A stretch of DNA of 64,000 nucleotides from Streptomyces sp. I05A-00742 (lineage in GTDB: Bacteria > Actinomycetota > Actinomycetes > Streptomycetales > Streptomycetaceae): contig NZ_JABETO010000006.1 in NCBI RefSeq assembly GCF_013055795.1, positions 62,001 through 126,000 of the forward strand, given 5' to 3'. The position numbers and the translations under genes were made by a program. Numbering within the stretch: position 1 is the first letter of the stretch; every line of letters begins with the position of its first letter. A model generated the notes under the pieces. That model searched no databases. It was not told the origin of the DNA and saw only the letters and a program-made list of their open reading frames with translations. Positions 9,288 through 16,919 of the stretch are shown one piece after another.

Positions 9288-9512
9288 ATGGGCATGGGAT
9301 GGTGCATCGGCCTGATCGCGACAGGAGCAATCCTGACCTTCGCGGTCGACTGGCACCTCGAAGGAGTCAACCTCACCCTGGCAGGCCTGATCCTGATGGC
9401 CGCAGGCCTGATCGGGCTCAACGCCTACGTAGCAGTCTTCAAGCGCCGCCGCACGCAACCCCCGCCCCCCGCGGCCCCCGTGGTCGAGGAGGACCACCGG
9501 TTCGTCCGCTGA
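9288..9512 (+). CDS. Small two-helix membrane protein, DUF6458-like
   Basis: 74-residue protein with two hydrophobic segments (about 3-21 and 27-48) joined by a short loop, then a basic KRRR cluster and a Pro-rich tail, predicting both ends cytoplasmic. The pattern resembles the DUF6458 family of actinobacteria. The ATG at 9288 follows GGAAGGAG with 7-nt spacing, far better than the longer upstream frame that runs through the repeat. Function unknown. Confidence 0.78.
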   Translation: MGMGWCIGLIATGAILTFAVDWHLEGVNLTLAGLILMAAGLIGLNAYVAVFKRRRTQPPPPAAPVVEEDHRFVR

Positions 9513-9524
9513 GCAGCACCGTGA

Positions 9525-11363
9525 TCAGGGCCGGGCGTCCGGGTCGAACCCGGCCAGAACCAGCGGCAGCCGCCCGGCGCCCCCGGCGGCGACCCGCACG
9601 GGAACACCCCAGTCCTGCTGATGGACATGGCAGGCGGGGTACTCGTTGGCGGGATCGTCGTCGCAGGAGGCGGCCATCGCCGAGATGTGCAGCACGCCCT
9701 CGGTCACCCCGTCCGCCAGGACGACCCGACGGCTGAGGTCCGTACCCGCGCCGGAGCCCTCCGCGAGGAGTTCGGGCGGCGTGGAGCTGACGAGCAGACG
9801 GGTGGACGGCCCATACCGGGTGTCCAGCTTCTGCCCGGCGGGCGCCTGGAAGACGACGTCCAGCAGCAGCTCGCCGGGGGCGATCTCCGTCGCCTCGCGC
9901 CGGGTGCGGTGGGCCACCGACTCGACCCGCAGCGCCTCCTCGGGCAGCCGCAGCCGCGTCAGCCGGTGCCGGGCCGACTCGACGACGAGGACGTCCTCTC
10001 CGGCGAGGACCGCGCCGGACGGCTCGCGCAGGTCCGTCGCCACCGTGGTGACCTGCCCGGTCGCCGGGTCGTAGCGGCGGAGCGCGTGGTTGTAGGTGTC
10101 CGCGACGGCGACCGAGCCGTCGGGCAGCGCCGTGACGCCGAGCGGGTGCTGGAGGAGGGCCTGCTGGGCGTCCCCGTCCCGGTGCCCGAAGTCGAAGAGA
10201 CCGGCGCCGACGGCGGTACGGACGGTGAACTCCCCGCGGTCGTCGCGCTCGACGTACCGCAGCGCGGACGTCTCCGAGTCCGCGACCCACAGCCGGTCCC
10301 CCGCGGCGGCCAGCCCGGACGGCTGGGCGAACCACGCCTCGGCCGCGGGCCCGTCGACCAGGCCCTCGTTGGTCGTACCGGCGGCCGCCGCCACGGTCCC
10401 CGTCGCCGGGTCGTACGTCCACAGCTGGTGGACGCCGGCCATGGCGATCCAGACCCGGTCCGCGAACCAGGCCACGTCCCACGGCGACGACAGGTCCACC
10501 TCCCGGGCCGGGCCCGCGGCCGGCGACCCCTGCCACCACTGACGTCCTGTCCCCGCGACCGTGCTGACCTCGTGCGTCTCCGGGTCGTACACGCGCAGCG
10601 CGTGGTTGACGGTGTCCGCGACGATCACCCGCCCGTCCGGCAGCAGCGCGAGCCCCTGCGGCTCGCTGAACCGCGCCGGGCTGTCGCCGAACCCGCGCTC
10701 CCCGGTGCCGATGCGCCGGACGACGGTCTCCCCGTCCTCGGCCAGCTCGACGAGCTGGTGCCGGGTCGTGTCCGAGACCAGGAAGGTACCGCCGGGCAGC
10801 GCCACGGCCTTCCCCGGGAACCGCAGATCGGTCGCCACCGGCTCCGGAGCGACGTACGGCCCGTCCCCCCGCCGCAGCGTCCCCTTCGCCCCGTGCTCCT
10901 CCTCCAGCTCACCGACCAGCGTCTCCAGCGCATGCGCGTGCCCCTCGCCCGCGTGCTGCGCCACCACATACCCCTCCGGGTCGATGACGACCAGCGTCGG
11001 CCACGCCCGGACGGCGTACTGCTTCCACGTCGCGAGCTCAGGGTCGTCCAGTACGGGGTGGTGCACCCCATACCGCTCCACGGCGTCCACGACCGCCTGG
11101 TGCTCCGCCTCGTGCACGAACTTCGGCGAGTGCACCCCGATGATCACCGTCGTGTCCCGGTGCTTCTCCTCCAGCTCCCGCAGCTCGTCCAGGACGTGCA
11201 GGCAGTTCACACAGCAGAACGTCCAAAAATCCAAGATCAATATGCGACCTCGGAAGTCGGCGAGCTTCAGGTCCTTCCCGCCGGTATTGATCCAGCCCCC
11301 CTTGCCGACCAGCTCGGGGGCACGGACACGGGCACGGCGGGGCGCGGGGGAGGCTGCGTTCAT
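9525..11363 (-). CDS. Thioredoxin-like protein with NHL beta-propeller
   Basis: About 612 residues. An N-terminal thioredoxin/TlpA-like domain (about 20-150) carries FWTFCCVNCLHVL, a CxxC-type redox pair, followed by NHL repeats (about 190-500) with recurring LPDG-V-VADT-NHALR blades, as in NHLRC2-type proteins. No signal peptide is visible, so a cytoplasmic disulfide-handling or scaffold role is inferred. The ATG at 11363 has GGAGG just upstream. The frame stays open upstream of this ATG as far as a tiny ORF starting at 11666, an oddity treated separately. Confidence 0.85.
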   Translation of the reverse strand: MNAASPAPRRARVRAPELVGKGGWINTGGKDLKLADFRGRILILDFWTFCCVNCLHVLDELRELEEKHRDTTVIIGVHSPKFVHEAEHQAVVDAVERYGVHHPVLDDPELATWKQYAVRAWPTLVVIDPEGYVVAQHAGEGHAHALETLVGELEEEHGAKGTLRRGDGPYVAPEPVATDLRFPGKAVALPGGTFLVSDTTRHQLVELAEDGETVVRRIGTGERGFGDSPARFSEPQGLALLPDGRVIVADTVNHALRVYDPETHEVSTVAGTGRQWWQGSPAAGPAREVDLSSPWDVAWFADRVWIAMAGVHQLWTYDPATGTVAAAAGTTNEGLVDGPAAEAWFAQPSGLAAAGDRLWVADSETSALRYVERDDRGEFTVRTAVGAGLFDFGHRDGDAQQALLQHPLGVTALPDGSVAVADTYNHALRRYDPATGQVTTVATDLREPSGAVLAGEDVLVVESARHRLTRLRLPEEALRVESVAHRTRREATEIAPGELLLDVVFQAPAGQKLDTRYGPSTRLLVSSTPPELLAEGSGAGTDLSRRVVLADGVTEGVLHISAMAASCDDDPANEYPACHVHQQDWGVPVRVAAGGAGRLPLVLAGFDPDARP

Positions 11364-11478
11364 GCCCTCCAGGGTGCCATCCGCCCGTGAACGCGGGATC
11401 ACAGGTGCTGGAACAGGGTGAGCGGACGGCCCGCCCGGACGCCACGGCAGGGACGCGCGGTCGGGGCTGCGGGGGTAA

Positions 11479-11505
11479 GGGGGGTGTGCGCCCCGGGCCC
11501 CGTGG
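11479..11505. repeat. Fragment of the dispersed hairpin repeat's left flank
   Basis: About 27 bp (GGGGGGTGTGCGCCCCGGGC core) match the sequence that introduces repeat copy 1 at 4232-4258. The hairpin body itself is absent. It lies immediately downstream of the stopless small ORF, so it marks a likely rearrangement junction. Confidence 0.45.
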
Positions 11506-11507
11506 GC

Positions 11508-11666
11508 CTGTTGGACGTGGCCCTCTCGGCTGACCTTGTAGAAAGCCAGCTCACGCACGGCGCGGGCGCGCTCCCATCCGGACTCGGCCAGGTGCAGCCG
11601 CTCCACGGCCTTTGCGATCACGCCGTCCCACCACTGGCACGCCTCGCAGTGCCGCCGGCTCACCAT
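11508..11666 (-). pseudogene. Fourth small ORF of the XRE unit, stop codon lost
   Basis: Starts at ATG 11666, overlapping the stop of the preceding ORF (ATGGTGA), with GGGAG upstream, so it is clearly meant to be translated. About 53 residues look genuine: a CEACQWW cysteine pair, then an amphipathic helix rich in Ala, Glu and Arg. After GHVQQ the frame enters repeat-like non-coding sequence with no stop and stays open into the NHL gene. Probably 3'-truncated by rearrangement. Function unknown. Confidence 0.5.
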
Positions 11667-11917
11667 CGGCGCTCCCGGTTCAGCTTGATCACGCGGGCGC
11701 GCAGCCTGTCGCCGCGGTCGGCCGGGCGGTAGTCGGTCGTCTCCCACTGGCCGTCGATGCCGTACAGCGGGTACAGCGTCACCGCCCCCGTGTCGCCGTC
11801 CCAGCCGACCGCCTTGCCCAGCCGGTCCGCCTTCACATCCAGCACGAGGTCACCGGACAGCGGCACCCAGCGAACGCCACCGGACCCGTTGACGGCGAAG
11901 TGCCGGCGCTCACCCAC
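11660..11917 (-). CDS. Small protein of the XRE unit (85 aa)
   Basis: Start is GTG 11917, with GGAGG 9-14 nt upstream, overlapping the TGA of the preceding ORF (GTGGGTGA). The protein has beta-type character: a FAVNGSGGVRWVPL hairpin, a hydrophobic core and a basic C-terminus (RARVIKLNRERRW) suited to nucleic-acid contact. I do not recognise a family. Coupled translation with its neighbours suggests they act together. Confidence 0.6.
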   Translation of the reverse strand: MGERRHFAVNGSGGVRWVPLSGDLVLDVKADRLGKAVGWDGDTGAVTLYPLYGIDGQWETTDYRPADRGDRLRARVIKLNRERRW

Positions 11918-12104
11918 GGTGCGCCCCCTCCCAGTGCTCCCAGGTCGCCCGGCGCAGCCGCTCCGCAAGGGCCCAGTCGCCGGCGCGTTCAGCGGTGTGC
12001 CGGGCGTTCGTGAGCCGGGTGCACTCGGCACACGGCACGTTCGGGTTGGGCACCAGTACGGGCCCGTAGCCTGCGTGCATCACGCGGCACCGCCCATGAC
12101 GCAC
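11910..12104 (-). CDS. Small Cys/His-containing protein of the XRE unit (64 aa)
   Basis: 64 residues with a CAEC pair followed by a charged helix (TRLTNARHTAERAGDWALAE, then ERLRRATWEHWEGAH). The arrangement of one CxxC and later histidines resembles half of a zinc ribbon, like the neighbouring ORF at 11666. Starts at ATG 12104 within the end of the previous ORF, so translation is coupled. No known family recognised. Confidence 0.6.
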   Translation of the reverse strand: MRHGRCRVMHAGYGPVLVPNPNVPCAECTRLTNARHTAERAGDWALAERLRRATWEHWEGAHRG

Positions 12105-12271
12105 TCCCGGTGCCAGTAGAGGGCGACAGGGGACGAGGAAGCCCGTTCGATGTCCCCACGTCGACAGGGGGTATCAGTGGGGATGGGTTTCCGGCACTTC
12201 CCGCACGTCTGCCCCGCCGGGGCGTAGGTCACGTACCCGTACGGGTGCCGAGTCTCGGGTGTTCCCGCCAT
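12080..12271 (-). CDS. Small zinc-ribbon-like protein of the XRE unit (63 aa)
   Basis: 63 residues with AGQTCGKCRKPIPTDTPCRR and a later HREC, a CxxC-x(n)-C...HxxC pattern that could bind one zinc. Start ATG 12271 preceded by AGAGGAC. It is the first of the overlapping small ORFs, 88 bp after the XRE regulator on the same strand. Such tiny zinc-binding ORFs are frequent in Streptomyces integrative elements, but no element genes are present here. Confidence 0.6.
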   Translation of the reverse strand: MAGTPETRHPYGYVTYAPAGQTCGKCRKPIPTDTPCRRGDIERASSSPVALYWHRECVMGGAA

Positions 12272-12359
12272 CGTCGCTGTCCTCTCGCGTAGACAGCGGA
12301 GGACGGTAGGCGGAAGGGGAGGCGACGGCGGACCCAAACTGTCCCTCTACTCGAACGGG

Positions 12360-13592
12360 TTAGGCAGCAGTCACCCCTACCGCCTCAGCAAGCGCGACAG
12401 CATCAGCCTTCAGCGGGCCGGATGCAGCCTTGGCCAGGTCCCGCGCCAGGCTCCGCGCGAACGGCACGTACCGCACACCTTCCGGACTCACCTTGTGTGC
12501 CGCTGAGAGGTAGTGCAGACCTGCCGCTGTCTCGTGCCTCTGGTGGTGACCCGCCGCGATGTCGAGCAGCAGGCGGGAGCGCCGTTCCAGCGAGCTGACG
12601 CGTTCCGGCGTGATCGACTCGGCGCGGCGCAGTGCCTCACCGGGGGTCAGCAGTCCCACGCCAACGCTGACGCCATGGATGGCGACGTTGGACGAGTCGA
12701 ACGCTGACGGGGTGTGCGAGTAGCCGGCGGGTAGGCGGGACGCCGTACGATCTGCCTCCGTCAGGTACCGCTCAGCGTCACCGGACCGGCCGTCGAGCCC
12801 GCATGAGATCGACGCCTGAAGGTTCAACGCCCCGTACACCGCAATAACTTCGGGCGCCCCTCCATCCAGCTGATCACGCAACAGTGCCATACCGGCCTCA
12901 TCGGTCTGCACGGCCTCTTCCGAGAAGCCGGCCGCCCGCTGCCCGATAGCTGTGGACCACGCTGCCAGTGCGAGGGCCACGGGATTGTCCGACTCTTCGC
13001 TGTGCGCCCGTCCACGGTCGAGCGCGAGCCAGTACAGTTCGGGCTCACAGATGTGGGCCAGTAGCCGTTGAACAAGCCGGTACAGGTCAGCGGTAGCAGC
13101 GTGAGCGGTCCGCCGTTCGTCGCCCTGGTGAGCCCTGATGGAGGCGTGAGCGTCCCTGATCAAGTCCGGTAGCAGCGCGCCGACTTCAGTCCGCTGGTGA
13201 GTGCTGCTGTGCCAGAGCCGCCACGCGCCGTCCACGCGGCCTTTCAGAGCCTCGGGGGACACGGGGTCCACGGTCGGCGCGCCGGCGAACGAGACGCCAT
13301 GCAGGGCCGCCCTGATGGGCGTGACGGAAGCGTGCGAAAGCTTGCCCACCGCATCGGCGGGGATCGCCAACTCATCACCTGTCAGCGTGGCCACGTCCGA
13401 GACGTGCAGTGCTTGAGCCAGTCGGACAAGGTGAGTGATCGAACGCAGCTCCCGCTCGCCGTTCTCGATCTTCTTCAACCAGTCGGACGACCGGCCGACC
13501 AATCCGGCCAGTACGGGGCGACTCAGCCCCCGGCGTTCGCGAAGGATGCGGATGCGCTCACCGGTCGTCAGCTCTGCGGGAAGATCAGTCAT
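12360..13592 (-). CDS. XRE-type regulator with TPR-like C-terminal domain
   Basis: 410-residue regulator. Helix-turn-helix of Cro/CI type at about 10-65 (ERIRILRERRGLSRPVLAGL then GRSSDWLKKIENG), followed by roughly 330 mostly helical residues with TPR-like spacing, as in Streptomyces regulators that sense peptides or partner proteins. ATG 13592 has GGGAG 8 nt upstream; the frame beyond it lacks a ribosome site. It heads the operon of small ORFs to 11508 and is divergent from a TTA-containing secreted-protein gene, which may be a target. Confidence 0.85.
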   Translation of the reverse strand: MTDLPAELTTGERIRILRERRGLSRPVLAGLVGRSSDWLKKIENGERELRSITHLVRLAQALHVSDVATLTGDELAIPADAVGKLSHASVTPIRAALHGVSFAGAPTVDPVSPEALKGRVDGAWRLWHSSTHQRTEVGALLPDLIRDAHASIRAHQGDERRTAHAATADLYRLVQRLLAHICEPELYWLALDRGRAHSEESDNPVALALAAWSTAIGQRAAGFSEEAVQTDEAGMALLRDQLDGGAPEVIAVYGALNLQASISCGLDGRSGDAERYLTEADRTASRLPAGYSHTPSAFDSSNVAIHGVSVGVGLLTPGEALRRAESITPERVSSLERRSRLLLDIAAGHHQRHETAAGLHYLSAAHKVSPEGVRYVPFARSLARDLAKAASGPLKADAVALAEAVGVTAA

Positions 13593-13731
13593 GATGCACG
13601 CTCCCTTGACAGCCACAGCCTTGCCTGTACCCGCAGAGTACGCAGAGGGAGCGGTCCCGAACATGGGAAGCGATTCTGCGACCGTCAGGCGCCGTGAAGC
13701 CGATAACTCCTGACTCGCCGATCGTCACAGT

Positions 13732-14205
13732 GTGCAACGCCCGCGAAAACAGTCCTGCGGGGAGGGCGGGGTCCGCGGGGCATGGAGGTACCTCCGAACG
13801 CTCGTTGGACTCTTGGCCGCTCCCGCATGCGCCGCACCAGCAGACGATTCCCTGAGTGCACTCGGTGCGTCAGCAGCCGGGTTAACGCCTAACCTATTGG
13901 CCGCACTTGATGGTCAAGGCTCGGGAGCACCCGGCGGGGCGAGCGGTGGGGCGCCCAATGGGTCCAGCGGTCTCCTGTCCGCACTCACAGGTGCAGTCCG
14001 AGGAACCAGCGGAGCACCCGGCGGAGCACTCAACGGAGCAACCGGTGAATCATCCTCGTCACTGGCCGGACCTGTTGACAATCTTGCGGGCCCCCTGGGA
14101 TCGGTGGCTCCAGGCGATGACGCCCTGTTGGGTGAGGTCGTCAGTGGGCTGTCCGAGGTCACTGCGCCCCTCGGCCAGTCCGTCAACGGCATTGCCGGTC
14201 TCTGA
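13732..14205 (+). CDS. Secreted Gly/Ala/Ser-rich protein with a TTA codon
   Basis: 157 residues. A basic N-terminus and hydrophobic segment (about 18-33) ending AAPACAA form a likely signal peptide; the mature part is low-complexity (GAPGG, GAPNG, SGLLSALTG units). It resembles small secreted surface proteins of aerial growth but lacks a chaplin domain. In-frame TTA at 13882-13884 makes it a candidate for bldA-dependent translation. The only start upstream of the signal peptide is GTG 13732, which has no good ribosome site, so the start is uncertain. Confidence 0.55.
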   Translation: MQRPRKQSCGEGGVRGAWRYLRTLVGLLAAPACAAPADDSLSALGASAAGLTPNLLAALDGQGSGAPGGASGGAPNGSSGLLSALTGAVRGTSGAPGGALNGATGESSSSLAGPVDNLAGPLGSVAPGDDALLGEVVSGLSEVTAPLGQSVNGIAGL

Positions 14206-14351
14206 GGTGCGCTGCTCTGAACCCTCCGGGCAGCAGCCCTGCTACCGACGCGGGAGCCGGCACATGGACTCGCCGGCCTGGTAGGAGATTGTTGCCCGTA
14301 TGTCACTACGGTGCGGACAGAGACCGGATCCCCGGGATCCACCGGGGGCAT

Positions 14352-15065
14352 TCAGGAGCGCTTGAGCGCGGCAAGCGTCGCCCTGGCGTCCTCGACGAGG
14401 GCGCGCTCCACCTTGTCCACGCCGGGACCTTCACCCTTCCTCGGGCTGGTGACCCGCACGGCGTACACGGCTCCGCCGTCCAGGACGCTGAGGGTGAGGA
14501 AGTGGCCGTACTCCATGTCCGACTGCACGAAATAGGCCCGCTCGCCCAGGCCGGAGATCTTCTTGACGGAGGTCTTGGACTTCGGGAGGTAGTCGGCGCC
14601 CTCCGACTCGGCGATGTAGGCGGGTGCCGGGTCGCCCTTCTTGTGGAGGGTGAAGGTGGTGCTGACCATCGTGGAGCCGTCGCCGTCCGCCCCCTTGCCC
14701 TCCAGGTCCCGGTGACATTCGCTGCGGTCCATGTTCGGGTGCCGGAGCACGGCCGAGTCGGGGCTCTTGAGCGAGTAGAGGCGTTCGAGGGCCTTGGTGG
14801 ACTGTTCCTCGCAGAGGTTCATGCCGGACCGGTAGCCGCGGGCGTCGGGGGCTCCGTCGTCGGAGCCGCCGAAGCCGCCGGTCAGTGCCACGGCGGCGCC
14901 CCAGACGACCGAGGCGGCCACCGCGCCGGCCACGGCCGGTATCCAGAACCGTTTCCCCGCCGTCCCGGCTCTGTTCGACACGGGAGGGGCAGGAGGGACC
15001 GGGGGGAGCGGAGGGGGCGCCGAGGGGGACGGCTCGTTCGGGGCGTGCTGGTGCTGGTCGTTCAT
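14352..15065 (-). CDS. Single-pass membrane protein with extracytoplasmic domain
   Basis: About 237 residues: a Pro-rich cytoplasmic head (PPPLPPVPPAPP), one transmembrane helix (about 44-64, ending in GGFGG) and an extracytoplasmic domain with two cysteines (MNLCEEQ and SECHRDL) and mixed alpha/beta pattern. Start ATG 15065 is preferred over a GTG five codons upstream, though neither has a clear ribosome site. I recognise no family; similar proteins are often annotated as hypothetical in Streptomyces. Confidence 0.7.
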   Translation of the reverse strand: MNDQHQHAPNEPSPSAPPPLPPVPPAPPVSNRAGTAGKRFWIPAVAGAVAASVVWGAAVALTGGFGGSDDGAPDARGYRSGMNLCEEQSTKALERLYSLKSPDSAVLRHPNMDRSECHRDLEGKGADGDGSTMVSTTFTLHKKGDPAPAYIAESEGADYLPKSKTSVKKISGLGERAYFVQSDMEYGHFLTLSVLDGGAVYAVRVTSPRKGEGPGVDKVERALVEDARATLAALKRS

Positions 15066-15131
15066 GGCGTGAACGTACACGGTCAGTCGGGCGGCCGACC
15101 GGAACGTCTGCTTCCTGCGAGAGGCCGCTCG

Positions 15132-15911
15132 CTACCGCCCCAGCACCCGGTTCCGCAGCGCGGGGAACTCCTCGCGCGTCTTCGCCACCCGGTCCATGTC
15201 CAGCTCCGCGGTGAGCACCTGCTCCTCCGCCCCCGCCTCGGCGAGCACCTCGCCCCAGGGGTCGATCACGATGCTGTGCCCGGCCTGGGGCACCCCCGCG
15301 TGCGTACCCGCCGTGCCGCAGGCCAGGACGTACGCCTGGTCCTCGACCGCCCGTGCGCGGGCGAGCAGGGCCCAGTGGGCGCGGCGGCGCTCGGGCCAGC
15401 CGGCCGGGACGACGAGGGTCTGGGCGCCGGCGTCCACCAGGGCACGGAAGAGTTCGGGGAAGCGGAGGTCGTAGCAGGTCGCGAGGCCCAGCACGGTCTC
15501 CGGCAGCGGCGCGGTGACGATGTCGCGGCCGGCACTGAGCAGGACGGCCTCGCCCTGGTCGAAGCCGAAGAGGTGGATCTTGCGGTAGGTGCGGGCGAGC
15601 GTGCCGTCCGGTGCGAAGAGCAGGGAGGTGTTGAACAGGGCGCCGTCCGCGTCCCGTTCGACGATCGAGCCCGCGTGCAGCCAGACGCCCGCGTCGCGCG
15701 CGGCGGCGGACATCGTCCGCGCCGTGGGGCCGTCCAGCGGCTCGGATCCGGTGGCGAAGGAGTCGAACGCGAAGGCGCCGACGGGCCAGAGTTCGGGGAG
15801 GACCACGAGATCGCGGCCGTGCTGTGCGCGGACGAGGCGGGCCGCGCGTTCGCGCCGGTCGTCCCGGGGCTCCGCCGGGTCCACGGCGAGCTGGATCAGG
15901 GAGACGCGCAC
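15132..15911 (-). CDS. Carbon-nitrogen hydrolase (nitrilase superfamily, omega-amidase-like)
   Basis: 259-residue cytosolic amidase. The Glu-Lys-Cys triad is complete: Glu in VVLPELWPVG, Lys in TYRKIHLFGFD, Cys in GLATCYDLRFPELFR. The YDLRFPELFR surrounding is typical of the omega-amidase/Nit2 branch that hydrolyses short alpha-keto or dicarboxylic monoamides; the actual substrate is inferred only. ATG 15911 begins directly with the conserved MRVSLIQL strand. Divergent from the gene at 16043. Confidence 0.9.
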   Translation of the reverse strand: MRVSLIQLAVDPAEPRDDRRERAARLVRAQHGRDLVVLPELWPVGAFAFDSFATGSEPLDGPTARTMSAAARDAGVWLHAGSIVERDADGALFNTSLLFAPDGTLARTYRKIHLFGFDQGEAVLLSAGRDIVTAPLPETVLGLATCYDLRFPELFRALVDAGAQTLVVPAGWPERRRAHWALLARARAVEDQAYVLACGTAGTHAGVPQAGHSIVIDPWGEVLAEAGAEEQVLTAELDMDRVAKTREEFPALRNRVLGR

Positions 15912-16042
15912 AGTACCACCACTCTCGGCCCGGGAAACCTCTGCCGTGCTGCCCGTGCGCAGCGTAACTTAACTGCTGAGACCCAGACAGCACTTGCCCC
16001 GTACCCATGCAGCCCGAACGCACGCACCGCACGAGGGATCAC

Positions 16043-16873
16043 GTGACCGTCCACCCCAGCCTGCAGCCCGCCATCGACGCCTGGACCCATTCCATCGAAG
16101 CGATCAACGAGTTGGTGAGACCACTCGCCGAGGGCGACTGGAACCGGCGCACGGAGTGCCCGGGGTGGTCGGTGCGGGACGTCGTCTCGCACGTCATCGG
16201 GGTGGAGTGCGAGATGCTGGGCGAGCCACGGCCGATCCACACACTGCCCCGCGACCTCTACCACGTCACCGACGAGTTCTCGCGGTACGTCGAGGTCCAG
16301 GTCGACGTCCGGCGCTGTCACACCGCCCTGGAGATGACGTCCGAGCTGGACCTGACGATCATCCGGCGGTCGCGGCAGCTGCGGAACGAGACGCGGTCGC
16401 CGCAGGCCCGGGTGCGCTGGCCGCTGGGCAGCGGTCCGGAGCAGACGCTCGAACGCCAGCTGCACGTCCGGGCCTTCGACGTATGGGTGCACGAGCAGGA
16501 TCTGCGGCGGGCGCTCGGGGTGCCGGGGAACCTGGACGCGCCGGGCGCGTTCGTGGTGCGGGACATGCTGCTCGCCGCGCTGCCCAAGGTGGTGGCCAAG
16601 GACGCGGGTGCCCCGCCCGGCACCGCGGTGGTCGTGGACGTCCACGGGCCGGTGGAGTTCCTGCGGACCGTGCGGGTCGACGCGGCGGGGCGGGGCACGA
16701 TCGACTCCAGCGTGTCGCTCGGCCCCGCGGTGACGCTCGCCATGGACTGGGAGACGTACGTCCGGCTGGCCTGCGGGCGGGTACGGCCGGACGCGGTGGC
16801 GGACCGGGTGAAGGCGGAGGGCGATCCGCGGCTGGCGGAGGCGATCCTGCGGAATTTCGCGGTCACTTCCTGA
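16043..16873 (+). CDS. Maleylpyruvate isomerase-family (mycothiol-dependent type) protein
   Basis: 276 residues. The N-terminal four-helix DinB/MDMPI-like domain includes RTECPGWSVRDVVSHVIG with the metal-binding histidine and HVRAFDVWVHEQDLRRALG with a second metal-site segment; the C-terminal part resembles the SCP2-like MDMPI C domain. Such enzymes use mycothiol, the actinobacterial thiol, as cofactor; substrate unknown. GTG 16043 has GAGGGA at 5-10 nt and fits the family start better than ATG 16007, which would add 12 residues. Confidence 0.82.
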   Translation: MTVHPSLQPAIDAWTHSIEAINELVRPLAEGDWNRRTECPGWSVRDVVSHVIGVECEMLGEPRPIHTLPRDLYHVTDEFSRYVEVQVDVRRCHTALEMTSELDLTIIRRSRQLRNETRSPQARVRWPLGSGPEQTLERQLHVRAFDVWVHEQDLRRALGVPGNLDAPGAFVVRDMLLAALPKVVAKDAGAPPGTAVVVDVHGPVEFLRTVRVDAAGRGTIDSSVSLGPAVTLAMDWETYVRLACGRVRPDAVADRVKAEGDPRLAEAILRNFAVTS

Positions 16874-16886
16874 GGCCCTGCGGGGG

Positions 16887-16908
16887 GGGTGCCCCTCAGG
16901 GGGCACCC
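16887..16908. terminator. Terminator-like hairpin between convergent genes
   Basis: GGGTGCCCC (16887-16895) and GGGGCACCC (16900-16908) with a 4-nt loop, placed between the ends of the gene at 16043 (+) and the MFS gene (-). Confidence 0.75.
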
Positions 16909-16919
16909 TCAGGAGCCGC

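Noticed and set aside
11508..14205. Complete integrative element or prophage
   Set aside because: No integrase, excisionase, replication or transfer gene and no flanking direct repeat at a tRNA was seen; only small regulatory genes are present.
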